From Nitrospinaceae bacterium (GTDB taxonomy: Bacteria; Nitrospinota; Nitrospinia; Nitrospinales; VA-1): 64,000 nucleotides of DNA. Of this stretch, positions 8,198-18,119 are shown piece by piece. Below the pieces are notes generated by a model. The model was given only the letters and a program-made list of their open reading frames with translations. It did no database searches and was not told the DNA's origin. Numbering within the stretch: position 1 is the stretch's first letter; every line of letters starts with the position of its first letter. Both the position numbers and the translations under genes were made by a program. The stretch covers positions 1-64,000 of the forward strand of contig JAJDAY010000008.1 in the NCBI GenBank assembly GCA_029261655.1, in the 5' to 3' direction.

Positions 8198-9334
8198 TCA
8201 TGAATAATTATTGAGCGCTTCTTCATATACTTGTAAGGTCTGGTCTATTTTCCGGTCCCATGTCAATTCTTGCCGGCAATAGTCATAGGCGTTTTGGGCA
8301 ACCTCCCCGGCCCATTCCGGGTTCTTTAAAACCTTGACAATACCTTCCGCTAAACTTTTTCCGCTTTTAATATCTGCCAGAACGCCACGCTCTCCATCGT
8401 GGAACAATTCCGCAATAGAACCTCCCCGGGTGGCGACCACGGGAGTTTTCATGGCAAATGCCTGCGGAATCACCTGCGAAGTTCCCTCCCCTGCATACGA
8501 CGCCAGAACCAGAATATCCATCGCGGCAATGATTTCGGGAATGTCCTCCCGGTGTCCCATGACGGTGACCGATCCCTTAAACTCAGGCGCCAGAGATCTC
8601 TGCTTGATCTCTTCATATCCCGGTCCAGCTCCTACGATGATAAATCTTGCCTCTGGAAAATGCTCTAAAACAAGGGGGACCGCTTCCAGAAAATAGACAT
8701 GCCCTTTCCATCCACGGATCACTCCGATCTTACCGATCAACGGTTGACCGGGATGCAACCCCAACTCGGCGCGCACGGCATCGCCTGAAACACCTGGGTC
8801 AAATCGTTGCATATCGACTCCGGCGGGAATGGACACCACCTGTTCTTCGGTCACTCCGTTCAGCCCAATCAACAATTTTCGAATGGCTTCGCCGCTGGTG
8901 AGAATCCTTTCGGGAAAATAGGAATACAACCAGTTGTTGGGAAAAATATTCTTAACCGCAATGGAAACGTGCCGACTGCGGATGATGGGGATGCGAAGCC
9001 ATTTTCCAATGAAGGACATGAGCCAGGTGTCGATAGAGCTATGAGTGTGCAAAATATCCGGTTTATTATTTTTAACCAACCGGAATAAAGCTAAAAAAGC
9101 CCCTGGACTGACAGGTCGCGGCATGGCAACGGAGTAAAATTTGAACTGAGGATGGTGGATGGCCCGGCAACGCTCCTCGATAGGGCTTCCCGGTTGGCAG
9201 ACGAGGGAGACTGTGTGTCCCCTCTCAAGGAGCATCAGGGTCTCTTGAATGATTCTTATTTCCTGCCCGCCCCAACCGATAGCGGCTTCAGAATGTAAAA
9301 TATGGAGGGATTTCAAAGAGGAACCCGTTATCAA
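8198..9334 (-). CDS. Glycosyltransferase family 4
   Basis: GT-B enzyme of about 378 residues. G-W-G-G-Q-E lies near the N-terminus. G-V-I-R-G-W-K-G-H opens the donor domain, and the E-x7-E region is modified to S-Y-A-G-E-G-T-S-Q-V-I-P-Q-A, so the second acidic position is replaced. This variant occurs in several GT4 subfamilies. The likely start is a TTG at 9334; an ATG just upstream is in another frame. First gene of a three-gene minus-strand unit, divergent from the methyltransferase at 9489 across a 154-base spacer in which I see no clear promoter. Confidence 0.84.
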   Translation of the reverse strand: MITGSSLKSLHILHSEAAIGWGGQEIRIIQETLMLLERGHTVSLVCQPGSPIEERCRAIHHPQFKFYSVAMPRPVSPGAFLALFRLVKNNKPDILHTHSSIDTWLMSFIGKWLRIPIIRSRHVSIAVKNIFPNNWLYSYFPERILTSGEAIRKLLIGLNGVTEEQVVSIPAGVDMQRFDPGVSGDAVRAELGLHPGQPLIGKIGVIRGWKGHVYFLEAVPLVLEHFPEARFIIVGAGPGYEEIKQRSLAPEFKGSVTVMGHREDIPEIIAAMDILVLASYAGEGTSQVIPQAFAMKTPVVATRGGSIAELFHDGERGVLADIKSGKSLAEGIVKVLKNPEWAGEVAQNAYDYCRQELTWDRKIDQTLQVYEEALNNYS

Positions 9335-9488
9335 AAATCATGGACTGGTTGCAGGTGGACGGCGAATAACTTAACATATCCCCTCGGAAGAGTCGATAAC
9401 AACATGGCGGCATTTCCCTCCCCTTCCAGCTTGCTAATGATGGGGAAAAAGAAACCTTCTTAAATTTACTATTACCCTACTCTGACAC

Positions 9489-10433
9489 GTGTCTGAACAA
9501 TTCAACCTCATTGCCTGCGACAATTGCGGCTCCAGCAAGTTTGCCACCCTTTGCGAGTGGAATGATTTGTCCCGAGTGGTCCAATGCGATCGGTGCGGCT
9601 TGCAGTTTGTCAACCCGATGCCAAACAAGGAATTTCTTGACCAATTGTATCGAAAAGATGGGGAGGAAAGCCCCTACTATCGAAATTATATTCTGGAACG
9701 GACGAACAGAAGAAACTCCTACAACAAACAATACCACCGCCGTTTGAAGCTTATCGAGAAATATTCCCAGGGAAAAGGGAAATTGCTTGATATCGGTTGC
9801 GGCGGTGGATTTTTTTTAAAAACTGCTGAGGAACGCGGCTGGGAACCTCATGGAATCGATATTGTTCCTGGATTTGTCGAGTTTGCCCGCGATGAGTTGC
9901 AATTAAAAAATGTCAACTGCCGTTCCCTGGAAGAACTGGAGTACAAAAAACATTTTTTCGATGTCATTGTCCTCTGGGATTTGATCGAACACCTCCCGCA
10001 CCCTTCGAACTTTTTAAAAACCCTCAACCAGCTATTACGCCCGGACGGGCTTCTTGTTATCTGGACCCCAAATGCTAGAAATTCGGCCTGGTTGAAAGAA
10101 AACTGGTTTGGCTATCAACCCCTGCAACACCTGTATTTTTTTTCGCCTGGAACTTTAAACCGAACTCTGCAATCGACGGGATTTCGCGTGGTTTACGAAA
10201 ACACCAATCGGGCGAAGAAGGGTTTTTTCTCTTCCCCGAAAAATATCCCCTACAAGAAACCTGACAACCCAATGAATAAAGCAGAAAAAATGATTCACGG
10301 AATGAAAAGAGATTTAAAAAACTTCTTCAACCCAATCAACTATATCAGCCCCATTCTGGACTGGGCGGGATTCGGCTTCAACCTGTATGTCATCGGAAAA
10401 AAAACCACCGAATGCCCGCGAGAAGACCCATGA
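9489..10433 (+). CDS. SAM methyltransferase with N-terminal zinc ribbon
   Basis: Protein of 314 residues with two parts. Residues 1-45 hold a four-Cys zinc ribbon (C-D-N-C-G and C-D-R-C-G-L). From about residue 95 there is a class I methyltransferase with L-L-D-I-G-C-G-G-G-F-F and W-D-L-I-E-H-L. This architecture is common in O-antigen and capsule loci, often for modification of a glycan. GTG start at 9489. The stop overlaps the start of the following GT9 gene (ATGA), so the two are coupled. Substrate unknown. Confidence 0.84.
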   Translation: MSEQFNLIACDNCGSSKFATLCEWNDLSRVVQCDRCGLQFVNPMPNKEFLDQLYRKDGEESPYYRNYILERTNRRNSYNKQYHRRLKLIEKYSQGKGKLLDIGCGGGFFLKTAEERGWEPHGIDIVPGFVEFARDELQLKNVNCRSLEELEYKKHFFDVIVLWDLIEHLPHPSNFLKTLNQLLRPDGLLVIWTPNARNSAWLKENWFGYQPLQHLYFFSPGTLNRTLQSTGFRVVYENTNRAKKGFFSSPKNIPYKKPDNPMNKAEKMIHGMKRDLKNFFNPINYISPILDWAGFGFNLYVIGKKTTECPREDP

Positions 10434-11455
10434 AAAAAATTCTGGTGGTGAGCACAACGGGAATGGGCGACAGTCTTTGGGGAACCCCGGCCTTGCGTGC
10501 TTTGAAAAAATCATTCCCGGACTCGGACCTTCATTTCCTAGTGAACTCTCACTGGGAAAAACTGTTCGCCGGCAACCCCAATATCGACCGGGTCATCCCC
10601 TATTCTCCAAAATGGTTCCACCAACCCCGGATTGGTTTGAAGCTGTTCGGGTGCCGATACGACCACGTCCTGATTTTCCACGCCAATAAAGACATCACCC
10701 GTCTTCTACCCTGGTTGAGGTATCGATCCCTGCTCGCACATCAAAATTCCGTCTGGATTCCAGAAAAAAGACGGGTGCGAATCGACTCTCTGGTTCATGG
10801 AATCCAAAGGAGATTGATCCTAATTTCAAAAATCGGTGTCAAAACAGACGGCGGACAAATGGAACTATTTTTCAATGAGGCCGATCGAACCGATGCCAAC
10901 GCGTTTCTCAAACAGAAATTATTGTCGCCGAAAAAATATATCTATATAAATATCGGTGCGTCCGGCGCGCATCGGCGCTGGCCTGAAAACCGCTTTTTTG
11001 AATTGGCAGAAATAATCCTCAAACAGACAAACTATAAAATTATTCTGGGCGGGGGACCGGGAGAAAAACAACACATCCACGATATGCGGAAAATTCTCGA
11101 CCCGGACCGGTGCCTAGACTCTATCGGCATTCCACTCAAGCCGGACAGTTTCATCATCGGCCAGGCCAGACTACTCATCACCTGCGACACCGGCCCCATG
11201 CATATCGGCTTTGCTTTGGAAGTGCCGACCGTGGCTTTGTTTGGTCCTTATGATCCACGCGGAACCGGGCCGTTTGAACTGGAAAAAAACAAATGCTTCA
11301 TGATCCACCCCACAGTACTGGGAGAGTTTTCACCTGAAACTGATTTCGGCGGCGGGGATTTAAATAAGATCGGCGTGACAAGGGTGTGGGATAAAGTTCA
11401 GGAAGCGTTGACCCACTCATCCGCCGGGCTTCCATCCGACACTGAAAAACACTAA
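10430..11455 (+). CDS. Glycosyltransferase family 9 (heptosyltransferase-like)
   Basis: GT9 enzyme of 341 residues. The N-terminal V-V-S-T-T-G-M-G-D-S-L-W-G-T-P-A-L pattern, N-I-G-A-S-G in the middle, G-G-G-P-G-E-K, and C-D-T-G-P-M-H-I-G-F-A followed by A-L-F-G-P are the ADP-heptose:LPS heptosyltransferase signature. It probably adds heptose or a related sugar to the LPS inner core. I use ATG 10430, overlapping the previous stop, instead of an ATG 18 bases upstream. Its stop overlaps by four bases the stop of a convergent second GT9 gene. Confidence 0.87.
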   Translation: MKKILVVSTTGMGDSLWGTPALRALKKSFPDSDLHFLVNSHWEKLFAGNPNIDRVIPYSPKWFHQPRIGLKLFGCRYDHVLIFHANKDITRLLPWLRYRSLLAHQNSVWIPEKRRVRIDSLVHGIQRRLILISKIGVKTDGGQMELFFNEADRTDANAFLKQKLLSPKKYIYINIGASGAHRRWPENRFFELAEIILKQTNYKIILGGGPGEKQHIHDMRKILDPDRCLDSIGIPLKPDSFIIGQARLLITCDTGPMHIGFALEVPTVALFGPYDPRGTGPFELEKNKCFMIHPTVLGEFSPETDFGGGDLNKIGVTRVWDKVQEALTHSSAGLPSDTEKH

Positions 11456-12516
11456 ATTCTGGACTCTGGGTTTCCCGCCAATATTTTGTCAACACCTTCT
11501 AGCACATCTTCAACCGTGATGATTTGTTTGCATTCGGCATCGCCCGCATAGCATTCCTTTTTACGGGTCTTGTGATTGCAGGGACTGCACTCCACTTGCT
11601 TATAAACCACCACATCCCGCGCTCCGAGCGGTCGCCACACTCTGGGATGGATCGAACCGAATAAGGCGATCACAGGCGTTTTAAGCACAGAGGAAAGATG
11701 CATGTAACCGCCATTGTGGCAAACGGCAAACCGCGCTCCCTCCGTGATGACCGCCAACTCCTGAAGATCCGCCATGATGAATGTAAAGGGCGCGTCCTGA
11801 ATTCTTTCGATCACCGCCTGGGACTGGTCTTCCTCTCCAGGACCGCCGGTGAGAATGACTTGCAGACCATAACGGGAAGACAAAATGCTGACCAGGCTGG
11901 CGAATTTTTCATATTGCCATTGGTTGTATATCTTGCTTGTTCCCGGATGAATGATGCAATAGGGTTCATCCGGGCGAATGCCTTTTTCCAGCAAAATTTT
12001 TCTGGCGTTCTCCCGGCTGGCTTCTCGAAGGTGAATAACGGGCGCGACCTGATCGAAAGAGGCGCCAAGTTTTTTTATCAGGGCCACCTGATAGTCCAGG
12101 GGAAACTTTGGTTCAAGGTCCTGGAATTCTAATTTCACATTATAAAAAAACGAACGTTTCGCATGTTTGTGCCCCACCCGAAACGGCGCCCGCGTCAGAA
12201 AACACATGATCGCGCCTCTGGTCCCCTCGTGCATGTCGATGGCCATGTCGTAGTTTTTAAAAAACAACTTCCAGTAAAACTTGAGCTGTCGCCAAAAAGA
12301 ACCTTTTTGAAAGCAAAGAACCTCATCGACATCCGGGTGGTTTCTGACCAGGTCGTAAGAAGGCTTCTCCACCAGCACCGTCAAATGGGAATCGGGGAAA
12401 CATCGCTTTAGAGGGGTGTACACAGCCGTGTTATAGACAACATCGCCGATGGACCGCAACTTTATCAATAAAATTTTCGGCCTTGGAGGCAGTTTTCCCT
12501 TATCGAAACTGTCCAC
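11452..12516 (-). CDS. Glycosyltransferase family 9 (heptosyltransferase-like)
   Basis: Second GT9 enzyme, 354 residues, GTG start. K-L-R-S-I-G-D-V-V-Y-N-T-A is the N-terminal acceptor loop, followed by I-H-P-G-T-S, T-G-G-P-G-E-E-D and C-H-N-G-G-Y-M-H-L with A-L-F-G-S. The C-terminus holds a Cys cluster (C-S-P-C, then K-E-C and E-C) common in WaaC/WaaF/WaaQ-like proteins. Likely role: LPS core heptose transfer at the inner membrane. The upstream GT4 gene on the same strand is 32 bases away. Confidence 0.87.
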   Translation of the reverse strand: MDSFDKGKLPPRPKILLIKLRSIGDVVYNTAVYTPLKRCFPDSHLTVLVEKPSYDLVRNHPDVDEVLCFQKGSFWRQLKFYWKLFFKNYDMAIDMHEGTRGAIMCFLTRAPFRVGHKHAKRSFFYNVKLEFQDLEPKFPLDYQVALIKKLGASFDQVAPVIHLREASRENARKILLEKGIRPDEPYCIIHPGTSKIYNQWQYEKFASLVSILSSRYGLQVILTGGPGEEDQSQAVIERIQDAPFTFIMADLQELAVITEGARFAVCHNGGYMHLSSVLKTPVIALFGSIHPRVWRPLGARDVVVYKQVECSPCNHKTRKKECYAGDAECKQIITVEDVLEGVDKILAGNPESRI

Positions 12517-12548
12517 TTCTTTAGGTTCTCCAGAAACTTTTTAAATTC

Positions 12549-13685
12549 CTACTTTGTTTTAGACCGAACATTTTTCACAAGCTCCAGCAACTGTTTTTCC
12601 ATCACCTTGATATCATAGCGGGCGATACAGCGCTCACGCGCTTTTTTGCCTTTCAGGAGGGCTTCTTCAGGATGATTGAAAACGTGGTTGATCGCATCCG
12701 CCAGTTGTTGAACATTGTCAGGCTCCACCAGATATCCCGTATCCCCCAGCACCTCCGGAATATCAGAAACGCGGGTGGACACGATGGGTTTTGCCATTGC
12801 CATCGCGTCAAAAATTTTTGCCGGCATCTGCCCCACGGTGTCCTTGGTCTTTCGCTGAGGAATGACCACCACGTCGGCGGCGGCCAGATGTTCGGGCAGA
12901 TCCTTAAAAGGGATCATGGGCAAAACAACGAGTTGGTCTTTCTTCAACCTGTCCCCTCCCGGAAAACTTTCAGGACCGTCTTCAGCGCCAATGATGACGA
13001 GCCGAACATCGGGACGATCGATTTTGCTGACGGCCAGGATCAGGTCATCGACCCCTTTATGCTTTCTTGGAGTGCCCAGAAACATCACTACTTTTTTATT
13101 CTTCACTCCCAGTTTTTCCTTGGCTCGATCGGGATCGAATTTTTCCGGGTCCAGCAAAGAGGTGTCCCGGCAATGATACAGCAGAGTTCCCGAAAACCGG
13201 TTTTCGAGAAATCGATTACTGACCGTTATTCCATCCGCAAACCTCACCAGCTTTTCCATGAGCCATGTGTGCGGCAAACCATTAGGATTGGAAAAATTTA
13301 AAAACCGGCCCACCCGTCCAAAAAAATCGGCGCGATAAAAAAAACCCAATTCCCAATCATCAATGTCTACTAACAAAGGTTTTCCTGAAAGCCATTTTTT
13401 CAACAATCCAACCCCAAAGCTGGTGGGCCTGAGTTTACAGGCAAACAAAACATCCCCATCTATTGCCCTTAGCATTTGGCGGACAGTCAAAACAAAAGCG
13501 GGATATCGTTTCCACAAAAAGGTTTTAATGGGAAGATCCAGATCCCGCAACGGGTACCATGTCTTCCCCTGTTTCGCGGGGCCAACGAGCTCCACCGGGT
13601 GATGGCGCGCCAGAGTCCGGGCCAGAATCGCCGCACGGCCCAGAGAATTGTCTGAAAGATCAAAACACAAAAAAGAAATTTTCAC
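12549..13685 (-). CDS. Glycosyltransferase family 4
   Basis: GT-B enzyme of 378 residues. The N-terminal domain has an N-S-L-G-R-A-A-I-L-A-R segment. The donor domain has F-L-G-T-P-R-K-H-K-G and the late A-M-A-M-A-K-P-I-V-S-T stretch. The first Glu of the usual E-x7-E is not obvious (V-I-P-Q-R-K-T-K-D-T-V-G-Q-M-P-A-K-I-F-D-A), so the family variant is unusual. Its start overlaps the stop of the 820-residue membrane glycosyltransferase by four bases, giving a coupled pair. Sugar and acceptor unknown. Confidence 0.82.
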   Translation of the reverse strand: MKISFLCFDLSDNSLGRAAILARTLARHHPVELVGPAKQGKTWYPLRDLDLPIKTFLWKRYPAFVLTVRQMLRAIDGDVLFACKLRPTSFGVGLLKKWLSGKPLLVDIDDWELGFFYRADFFGRVGRFLNFSNPNGLPHTWLMEKLVRFADGITVSNRFLENRFSGTLLYHCRDTSLLDPEKFDPDRAKEKLGVKNKKVVMFLGTPRKHKGVDDLILAVSKIDRPDVRLVIIGAEDGPESFPGGDRLKKDQLVVLPMIPFKDLPEHLAAADVVVIPQRKTKDTVGQMPAKIFDAMAMAKPIVSTRVSDIPEVLGDTGYLVEPDNVQQLADAINHVFNHPEEALLKGKKARERCIARYDIKVMEKQLLELVKNVRSKTK

Positions 13686-16144
13686 AGAGGTCCGTTGGGG
13701 AAAGTCTGATTGATCGCAAGTTTGCGCTTAAATATTTGGATGGATCGAATGTCGGTCGCCAACGGCCATCCCGGAGTCGGACTGAAGATAATTTTTTCAT
13801 CCAGCAGTCTGCGATAAAAAATTTCCGGCACCGCAAACGGCCCAACCTTCAGCGTTTCCACCACGGGGCGAATACTTTTTTCAGGATCAAAAACAACTTT
13901 CACTGTGGCATTGCCTTCAATCGTCCCCAGGGAAGAAGGAAGTTGATAGTGCGCTTTGAGGTGCAAACGGTCGCCTTCCCCTTCCAGACGGACCTTCCCC
14001 TGCCCTTTCATCTCCTTCAAAGCCAGTTGTTCGAGGGGTTCAAACTCGATGGTCGCTCTTGGGAACAAACTCCCTATTTCAAAAAAGATCAGCTTACCAT
14101 TGAGAAACAGTTCATACAGATTGATCTGCACATCATGAAAGGTCAATTCAAAATCATCCATCCGGATTTTGTTCGAGATCGCTGAATCAGCAGTGACAGA
14201 AATTTTTTTATAACGCCCCAGAGCTAAATCATACTTATTATCTGTGGGGGTGATAAAGATCCGGGCGTTTGCCATGCTTTTGACCCCGTAAATGGGGTAC
14301 TTCGACAAAGCATCTATGAACCGAGCTCCCACCTGCCTGAGATCACTCGCCCCCTCAACATCCATGGCTGGTGAAACATCTCTCTTTAAAACCAGACCCC
14401 GCATTCCATTGGGCAGAGGATAAGAACGAAACAGGGAAAACGTTTTACTCAACGACGGGTCGTCAAACAAGCGGTCCCTTTTAGGGTTGATTTGCTGAAC
14501 ACCGGACTCCCCCTCCCTGCTACGGTCTTTGGTGATAAAATAATCTGTCATCTCGCCCAGGTTCCTCTTAACGCTTTTCACGACAACGGGCAGTCCACGA
14601 ATATCCGCGAAATCACGAAACGCCCCCCGGTGAAACCAGGCATGATTGGTGAGTGTCCGTGCGGTGATCGTTTGTCCGGGAGTCAATGCAGACTCTTTAA
14701 CCATATCGTCGAGAATAGAATTGATCTGCCAGTTTTCTTTTACCGGAAGTTTCTTAAAACCAAAAACGGGACCGCCGAGACCGGGTGTTTTGATCTCTCC
14801 CGAAATAAAGCCTGTATAGATATAAGAAAATAATGCGACCCCCATCACCACTCCAAGAGCCCACCGCCGCACCCGAAATGTTTTGATTTGAACTACCAAA
14901 ATAGCGGACACCACAGATATCGCCGGAAGGCACGGCATCGTGTAGCGCACGCCCTTGTTATTGATGAAGGTGAACGCCAAAAAAGGCAGAACAATCCACC
15001 CGAATAAAAGCCAGTTAAACTTTTTCCGGTTCGATAAAAAAACAGCGAACGCCACGGCAAAAAGTATGAACAAAGGCATCCCCATTTGCCGTCCCGCCAC
15101 TTCCAGATAATATCCCCAAATGGAAAGAGGCCATTCCATGGCACCCGTGAGCACGTCGTCGGGAAAACCAAATTTGGACATTCCCCGCGACATTTTCGCC
15201 AGATTATGCGCATACCAGGGGAAACACACTAACAGCGAAATAAAAGTCAGGGTCACGACGTTGATAATTTTTTTCGGCGAAACACCCGCAAAGGAAAAAT
15301 ATCGCACCAACCCATACACTAAAGCAAATTCCAGAGCCAGCACAACCCACTTACCATCCGCAAGAACGAACAGAACCAGAGGAAGGAGCATGAGCGCGCA
15401 TATCATTCCAAAAAAATACGCCACCTGCCTTATTATTTTCCCGGGATCCCAGGCCTCGGACACAAACAACCCGATGACAATCGCAGGGAGCAGGTAAATT
15501 AAAAAAGTCCACTTGACCATCAACCCCACCGCAAACGAACAACTGAACCAAAACGAGAATTTCCGGTTTTCAAAATTTTCCGAGCGCAGGAAAAGGTAAT
15601 AGGACAGAGTGACCGCCGCCGTCAGCGTCGTCCCCATAAGATTTTGCCGGGAGCTATAAGCCAGAAAGGGATAACAGGAAATTAAAAACGCCGCCAGCAG
15701 GCCGGCATTTTTGCCGTACAAACGGTTTCCAATTCCATACGTCGAAAGAATAATAACCGCCAGATAAATCGAATTGAGCACCACCGCGTTGTCGGTGGAA
15801 ATCCCCAACCAGGCGAAGATGGGCAATAAGGTTAAATGGTAAACAGGCGGATAAAACGATTCCACACTCAGTAGATCGAGCCAGAAACGATCCGTCCCCG
15901 AGGTAAATACTTTCCAATACCCGAAGGCAATCCTTAGGTGGGCGGCAGGGTCCCAGGAAGGCGGAAGCGTGTCCAGAAGAACCCAGATTTGGTTGCACGC
16001 ATAGGTCCAAAGGATCATCGCCAGAAGAAGAAAATAATGCCAGTTGGAGCTTTGAAGTTTTTCCGGCTTGTTTGTGGAATGATGTCCGGCGTTGAAGTCT
16101 GGGTGATCTTCGTCTAAGATTTGCGAGGAAGAGTGATTGTTCAT
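13682..16144 (-). CDS. GT39/ArnT-like membrane glycosyltransferase with C-terminal DUF2993-like domain
   Basis: Large protein of 820 residues. Residues about 35-470 contain around ten hydrophobic segments, with W-D-P-A-A-H in the first periplasmic loop and R-Q-N-L, as in polyprenyl-phosphate-sugar-dependent GT-C enzymes (PMT/ArnT). Residues about 600-810 are soluble and beta-rich with weak resemblance to DUF2993/LmeA proteins (V-T-A-D-S-A-I-S, repeated L-T-F/V-R-L/L-H-L-K-A strands, then F-S-P-T-P-G). It probably transfers a sugar from a lipid carrier on the outer face of the inner membrane. The C-terminal assignment is by pattern only. It ends overlapping the following GT4 gene. Confidence 0.8.
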   Translation of the reverse strand: MNNHSSSQILDEDHPDFNAGHHSTNKPEKLQSSNWHYFLLLAMILWTYACNQIWVLLDTLPPSWDPAAHLRIAFGYWKVFTSGTDRFWLDLLSVESFYPPVYHLTLLPIFAWLGISTDNAVVLNSIYLAVIILSTYGIGNRLYGKNAGLLAAFLISCYPFLAYSSRQNLMGTTLTAAVTLSYYLFLRSENFENRKFSFWFSCSFAVGLMVKWTFLIYLLPAIVIGLFVSEAWDPGKIIRQVAYFFGMICALMLLPLVLFVLADGKWVVLALEFALVYGLVRYFSFAGVSPKKIINVVTLTFISLLVCFPWYAHNLAKMSRGMSKFGFPDDVLTGAMEWPLSIWGYYLEVAGRQMGMPLFILFAVAFAVFLSNRKKFNWLLFGWIVLPFLAFTFINNKGVRYTMPCLPAISVVSAILVVQIKTFRVRRWALGVVMGVALFSYIYTGFISGEIKTPGLGGPVFGFKKLPVKENWQINSILDDMVKESALTPGQTITARTLTNHAWFHRGAFRDFADIRGLPVVVKSVKRNLGEMTDYFITKDRSREGESGVQQINPKRDRLFDDPSLSKTFSLFRSYPLPNGMRGLVLKRDVSPAMDVEGASDLRQVGARFIDALSKYPIYGVKSMANARIFITPTDNKYDLALGRYKKISVTADSAISNKIRMDDFELTFHDVQINLYELFLNGKLIFFEIGSLFPRATIEFEPLEQLALKEMKGQGKVRLEGEGDRLHLKAHYQLPSSLGTIEGNATVKVVFDPEKSIRPVVETLKVGPFAVPEIFYRRLLDEKIIFSPTPGWPLATDIRSIQIFKRKLAINQTFPNGPL

Positions 16145-16373
16145 AGTGATTTTTTAAACGCTTGTTACCGAACTGGCTGCAAATTTAAAGATGGGAAAGA
16201 CCCCAAAAAAATATCAAATCCATTTTTCGAATCGGTGGGAAAGGAGTATAATTCATCCTCTTTGACATTTCACCCTAAAACCATTTTCCCCGACCTGGGT
16301 CTATTGAAAGCGACACAAAACACACCGCGTAACGCCCGGCACATTCAATTTTCTTACCCACAAATCCGAACCC

Positions 16374-18119
16374 ATGCAAATCCCCAAAGATTCCTTTAGC
16401 GCAAAATCCATCAACGGCCTTGCCCTGATTTTGTTGACCGCCCTTTGCCTTTTCTCATTTTCGTATCAATTGGGGGAAGTTCCGCCTTACCACACGGACG
16501 AAAATTTTTACGTCCTCTCCTCCAAAAATATGATTCAATCGGGCGATTACCTGACACCGATGTTTCACGAGAAAAAGCGGTTTGCCAAACCCATTTTATT
16601 TTATTGGCTGGTGGCCGCTTCCTACAAGACATTCGGGATCAATCTGGTTTCCGCACGTCTGTGGTCGGTCGTATTCGGAACCTTGTCCGCCTGGCTGGTT
16701 TTTCTGGTGGGACGGCGTTTGATGACCTCCCAGGCCGCCCTGGTCGGCGCGTTTATTCTTCCCTCCATTTATCTGCATTTTCAAATTTCCCGTTGGGCCA
16801 CAACAGACATGGCGCTGAGCTTTTTCATCCTGTGCGCGTTCTATTTTTTCATCCAAGGGTATCAGGAAGAAACCAACCGACGGAGGAATTTTTATCTGTT
16901 TTATTTTTCCATGGCATTGGGCTTTCTCACCAAAGGCCCACCTGCAATCCTCCTCCCCGGCTTGACCATTGCCGCGTTTCTTTTCGTCCGGGGCGACTGG
17001 AAAATGATCGCCGAAATTCGTTTGCCCGCGGGTTTGCTGATCCTCCTTGCAGTAGACGTTCCGTGGTTTGCCGCCATGTTTTATTTGCACGGCAACGAGT
17101 TTTTGGATCACCTGCTGGGGGCCGAACTGCGCGACCGCGTTTTCCATCAAATCCCATTCAGTTTTTACTACCTAGGCGTTTTTGTTCGGTATTTCCTGCC
17201 CTGGTCCCTGTTTTTGATTTGTTCCGTCGCCGTTATGACCACGGATTTCAAATCACGTCTGCTCAAATTTTTTGACAAAGAAAATTACGGCCTTTTATTT
17301 TGTACCCTCTGGGTTTTAATCCCCATCATTGTTTTCACCCTGTTTAGAATCGAACACAGCCGTTATTTGCTTCCGGCTTGTCCGGCGATGGCATTGATCC
17401 TCGGTCATTATTTAACGTCACTCGCAAACTCGGAAAAGGGCTTCAAACGACCGGCGTTTAAAATTCCCTTCTATTCGACCCTCCTGTTATTTTTTCTGTT
17501 GGTCCTCCTGACCGGTGCCGCGGTCATCGCGTTTCAATCCATGACCCCTGTGCCTTTCAGGATCATGTTTCTTCCACTGTTCCTGGCCACAGGAGCCGCG
17601 GTCATGATCGTGATGTTCATTGTCCGGAAGAAAATCGTTTTGATAATCACTCTCGCCGTATTCCAGACATTCAGCCTGGCTTTGATCCACGGCGATGCGA
17701 TTCCATTTTTCAACCGCTATCCCATGAAAAAATTTGCCCAGGAAATTTCAGTCACAGGAAGCGGGCAGGAGAAAATCGGGGTTTACCGTCTCGGCAGTCA
17801 TCAGGCCCGATTAGGCGTACTAACAGGTCAGCATTCAAAATATCTATTCACACCGGAAATGCTACACACGTTTCTCAATACGGATCAAAAGGTCTTTATC
17901 GTCATACGGGAATCCGTGTGGAAAGAGGAATTCAACGACCTGCCTCTGATTCGGCAATCCACAGACACGATATGGAAAAAACGCCGGGTCGACAAAAAAT
18001 TCCTCGAAAAATTATGGGACGAGGGTCTCAAATTAAAGGAATCCGATCTTGCCGAGACGATCGTTTTATTTACAAATCATCAGCGTATCAGCGGTAAAGA
18101 TATCCCGGAAAAATCATAG
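16374..18119 (+). CDS. GT39/ArnT-like membrane glycosyltransferase
   Basis: Protein of 581 residues with about 11-12 hydrophobic segments. The first periplasmic loop has Y-H-T-D-E-N-F-Y, the acidic D-E expected for the catalytic site of ArnT and protein mannosyltransferases. K-R-F-A-K-P-I-L-F-Y-W-L follows, as in ArnT. It should use a polyprenyl-phosphate sugar to modify lipid A, glycan or protein in the periplasm. In the 229-base divergent spacer before it, TATAAT at 16247-16252 could be a -10 box, but no good -35 is seen. Its last 40 bases overlap the end of a convergent GT39 gene. Confidence 0.86.
   Translation: MQIPKDSFSAKSINGLALILLTALCLFSFSYQLGEVPPYHTDENFYVLSSKNMIQSGDYLTPMFHEKKRFAKPILFYWLVAASYKTFGINLVSARLWSVVFGTLSAWLVFLVGRRLMTSQAALVGAFILPSIYLHFQISRWATTDMALSFFILCAFYFFIQGYQEETNRRRNFYLFYFSMALGFLTKGPPAILLPGLTIAAFLFVRGDWKMIAEIRLPAGLLILLAVDVPWFAAMFYLHGNEFLDHLLGAELRDRVFHQIPFSFYYLGVFVRYFLPWSLFLICSVAVMTTDFKSRLLKFFDKENYGLLFCTLWVLIPIIVFTLFRIEHSRYLLPACPAMALILGHYLTSLANSEKGFKRPAFKIPFYSTLLLFFLLVLLTGAAVIAFQSMTPVPFRIMFLPLFLATGAAVMIVMFIVRKKIVLIITLAVFQTFSLALIHGDAIPFFNRYPMKKFAQEISVTGSGQEKIGVYRLGSHQARLGVLTGQHSKYLFTPEMLHTFLNTDQKVFIVIRESVWKEEFNDLPLIRQSTDTIWKKRRVDKKFLEKLWDEGLKLKESDLAETIVLFTNHQRISGKDIPEKS

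Noticed and set aside
16121..16399. A 92-codon plus-strand frame in the divergent spacer before the GT39 gene
   Set aside because: It overlaps both flanking gene starts and its product lacks protein-like composition.
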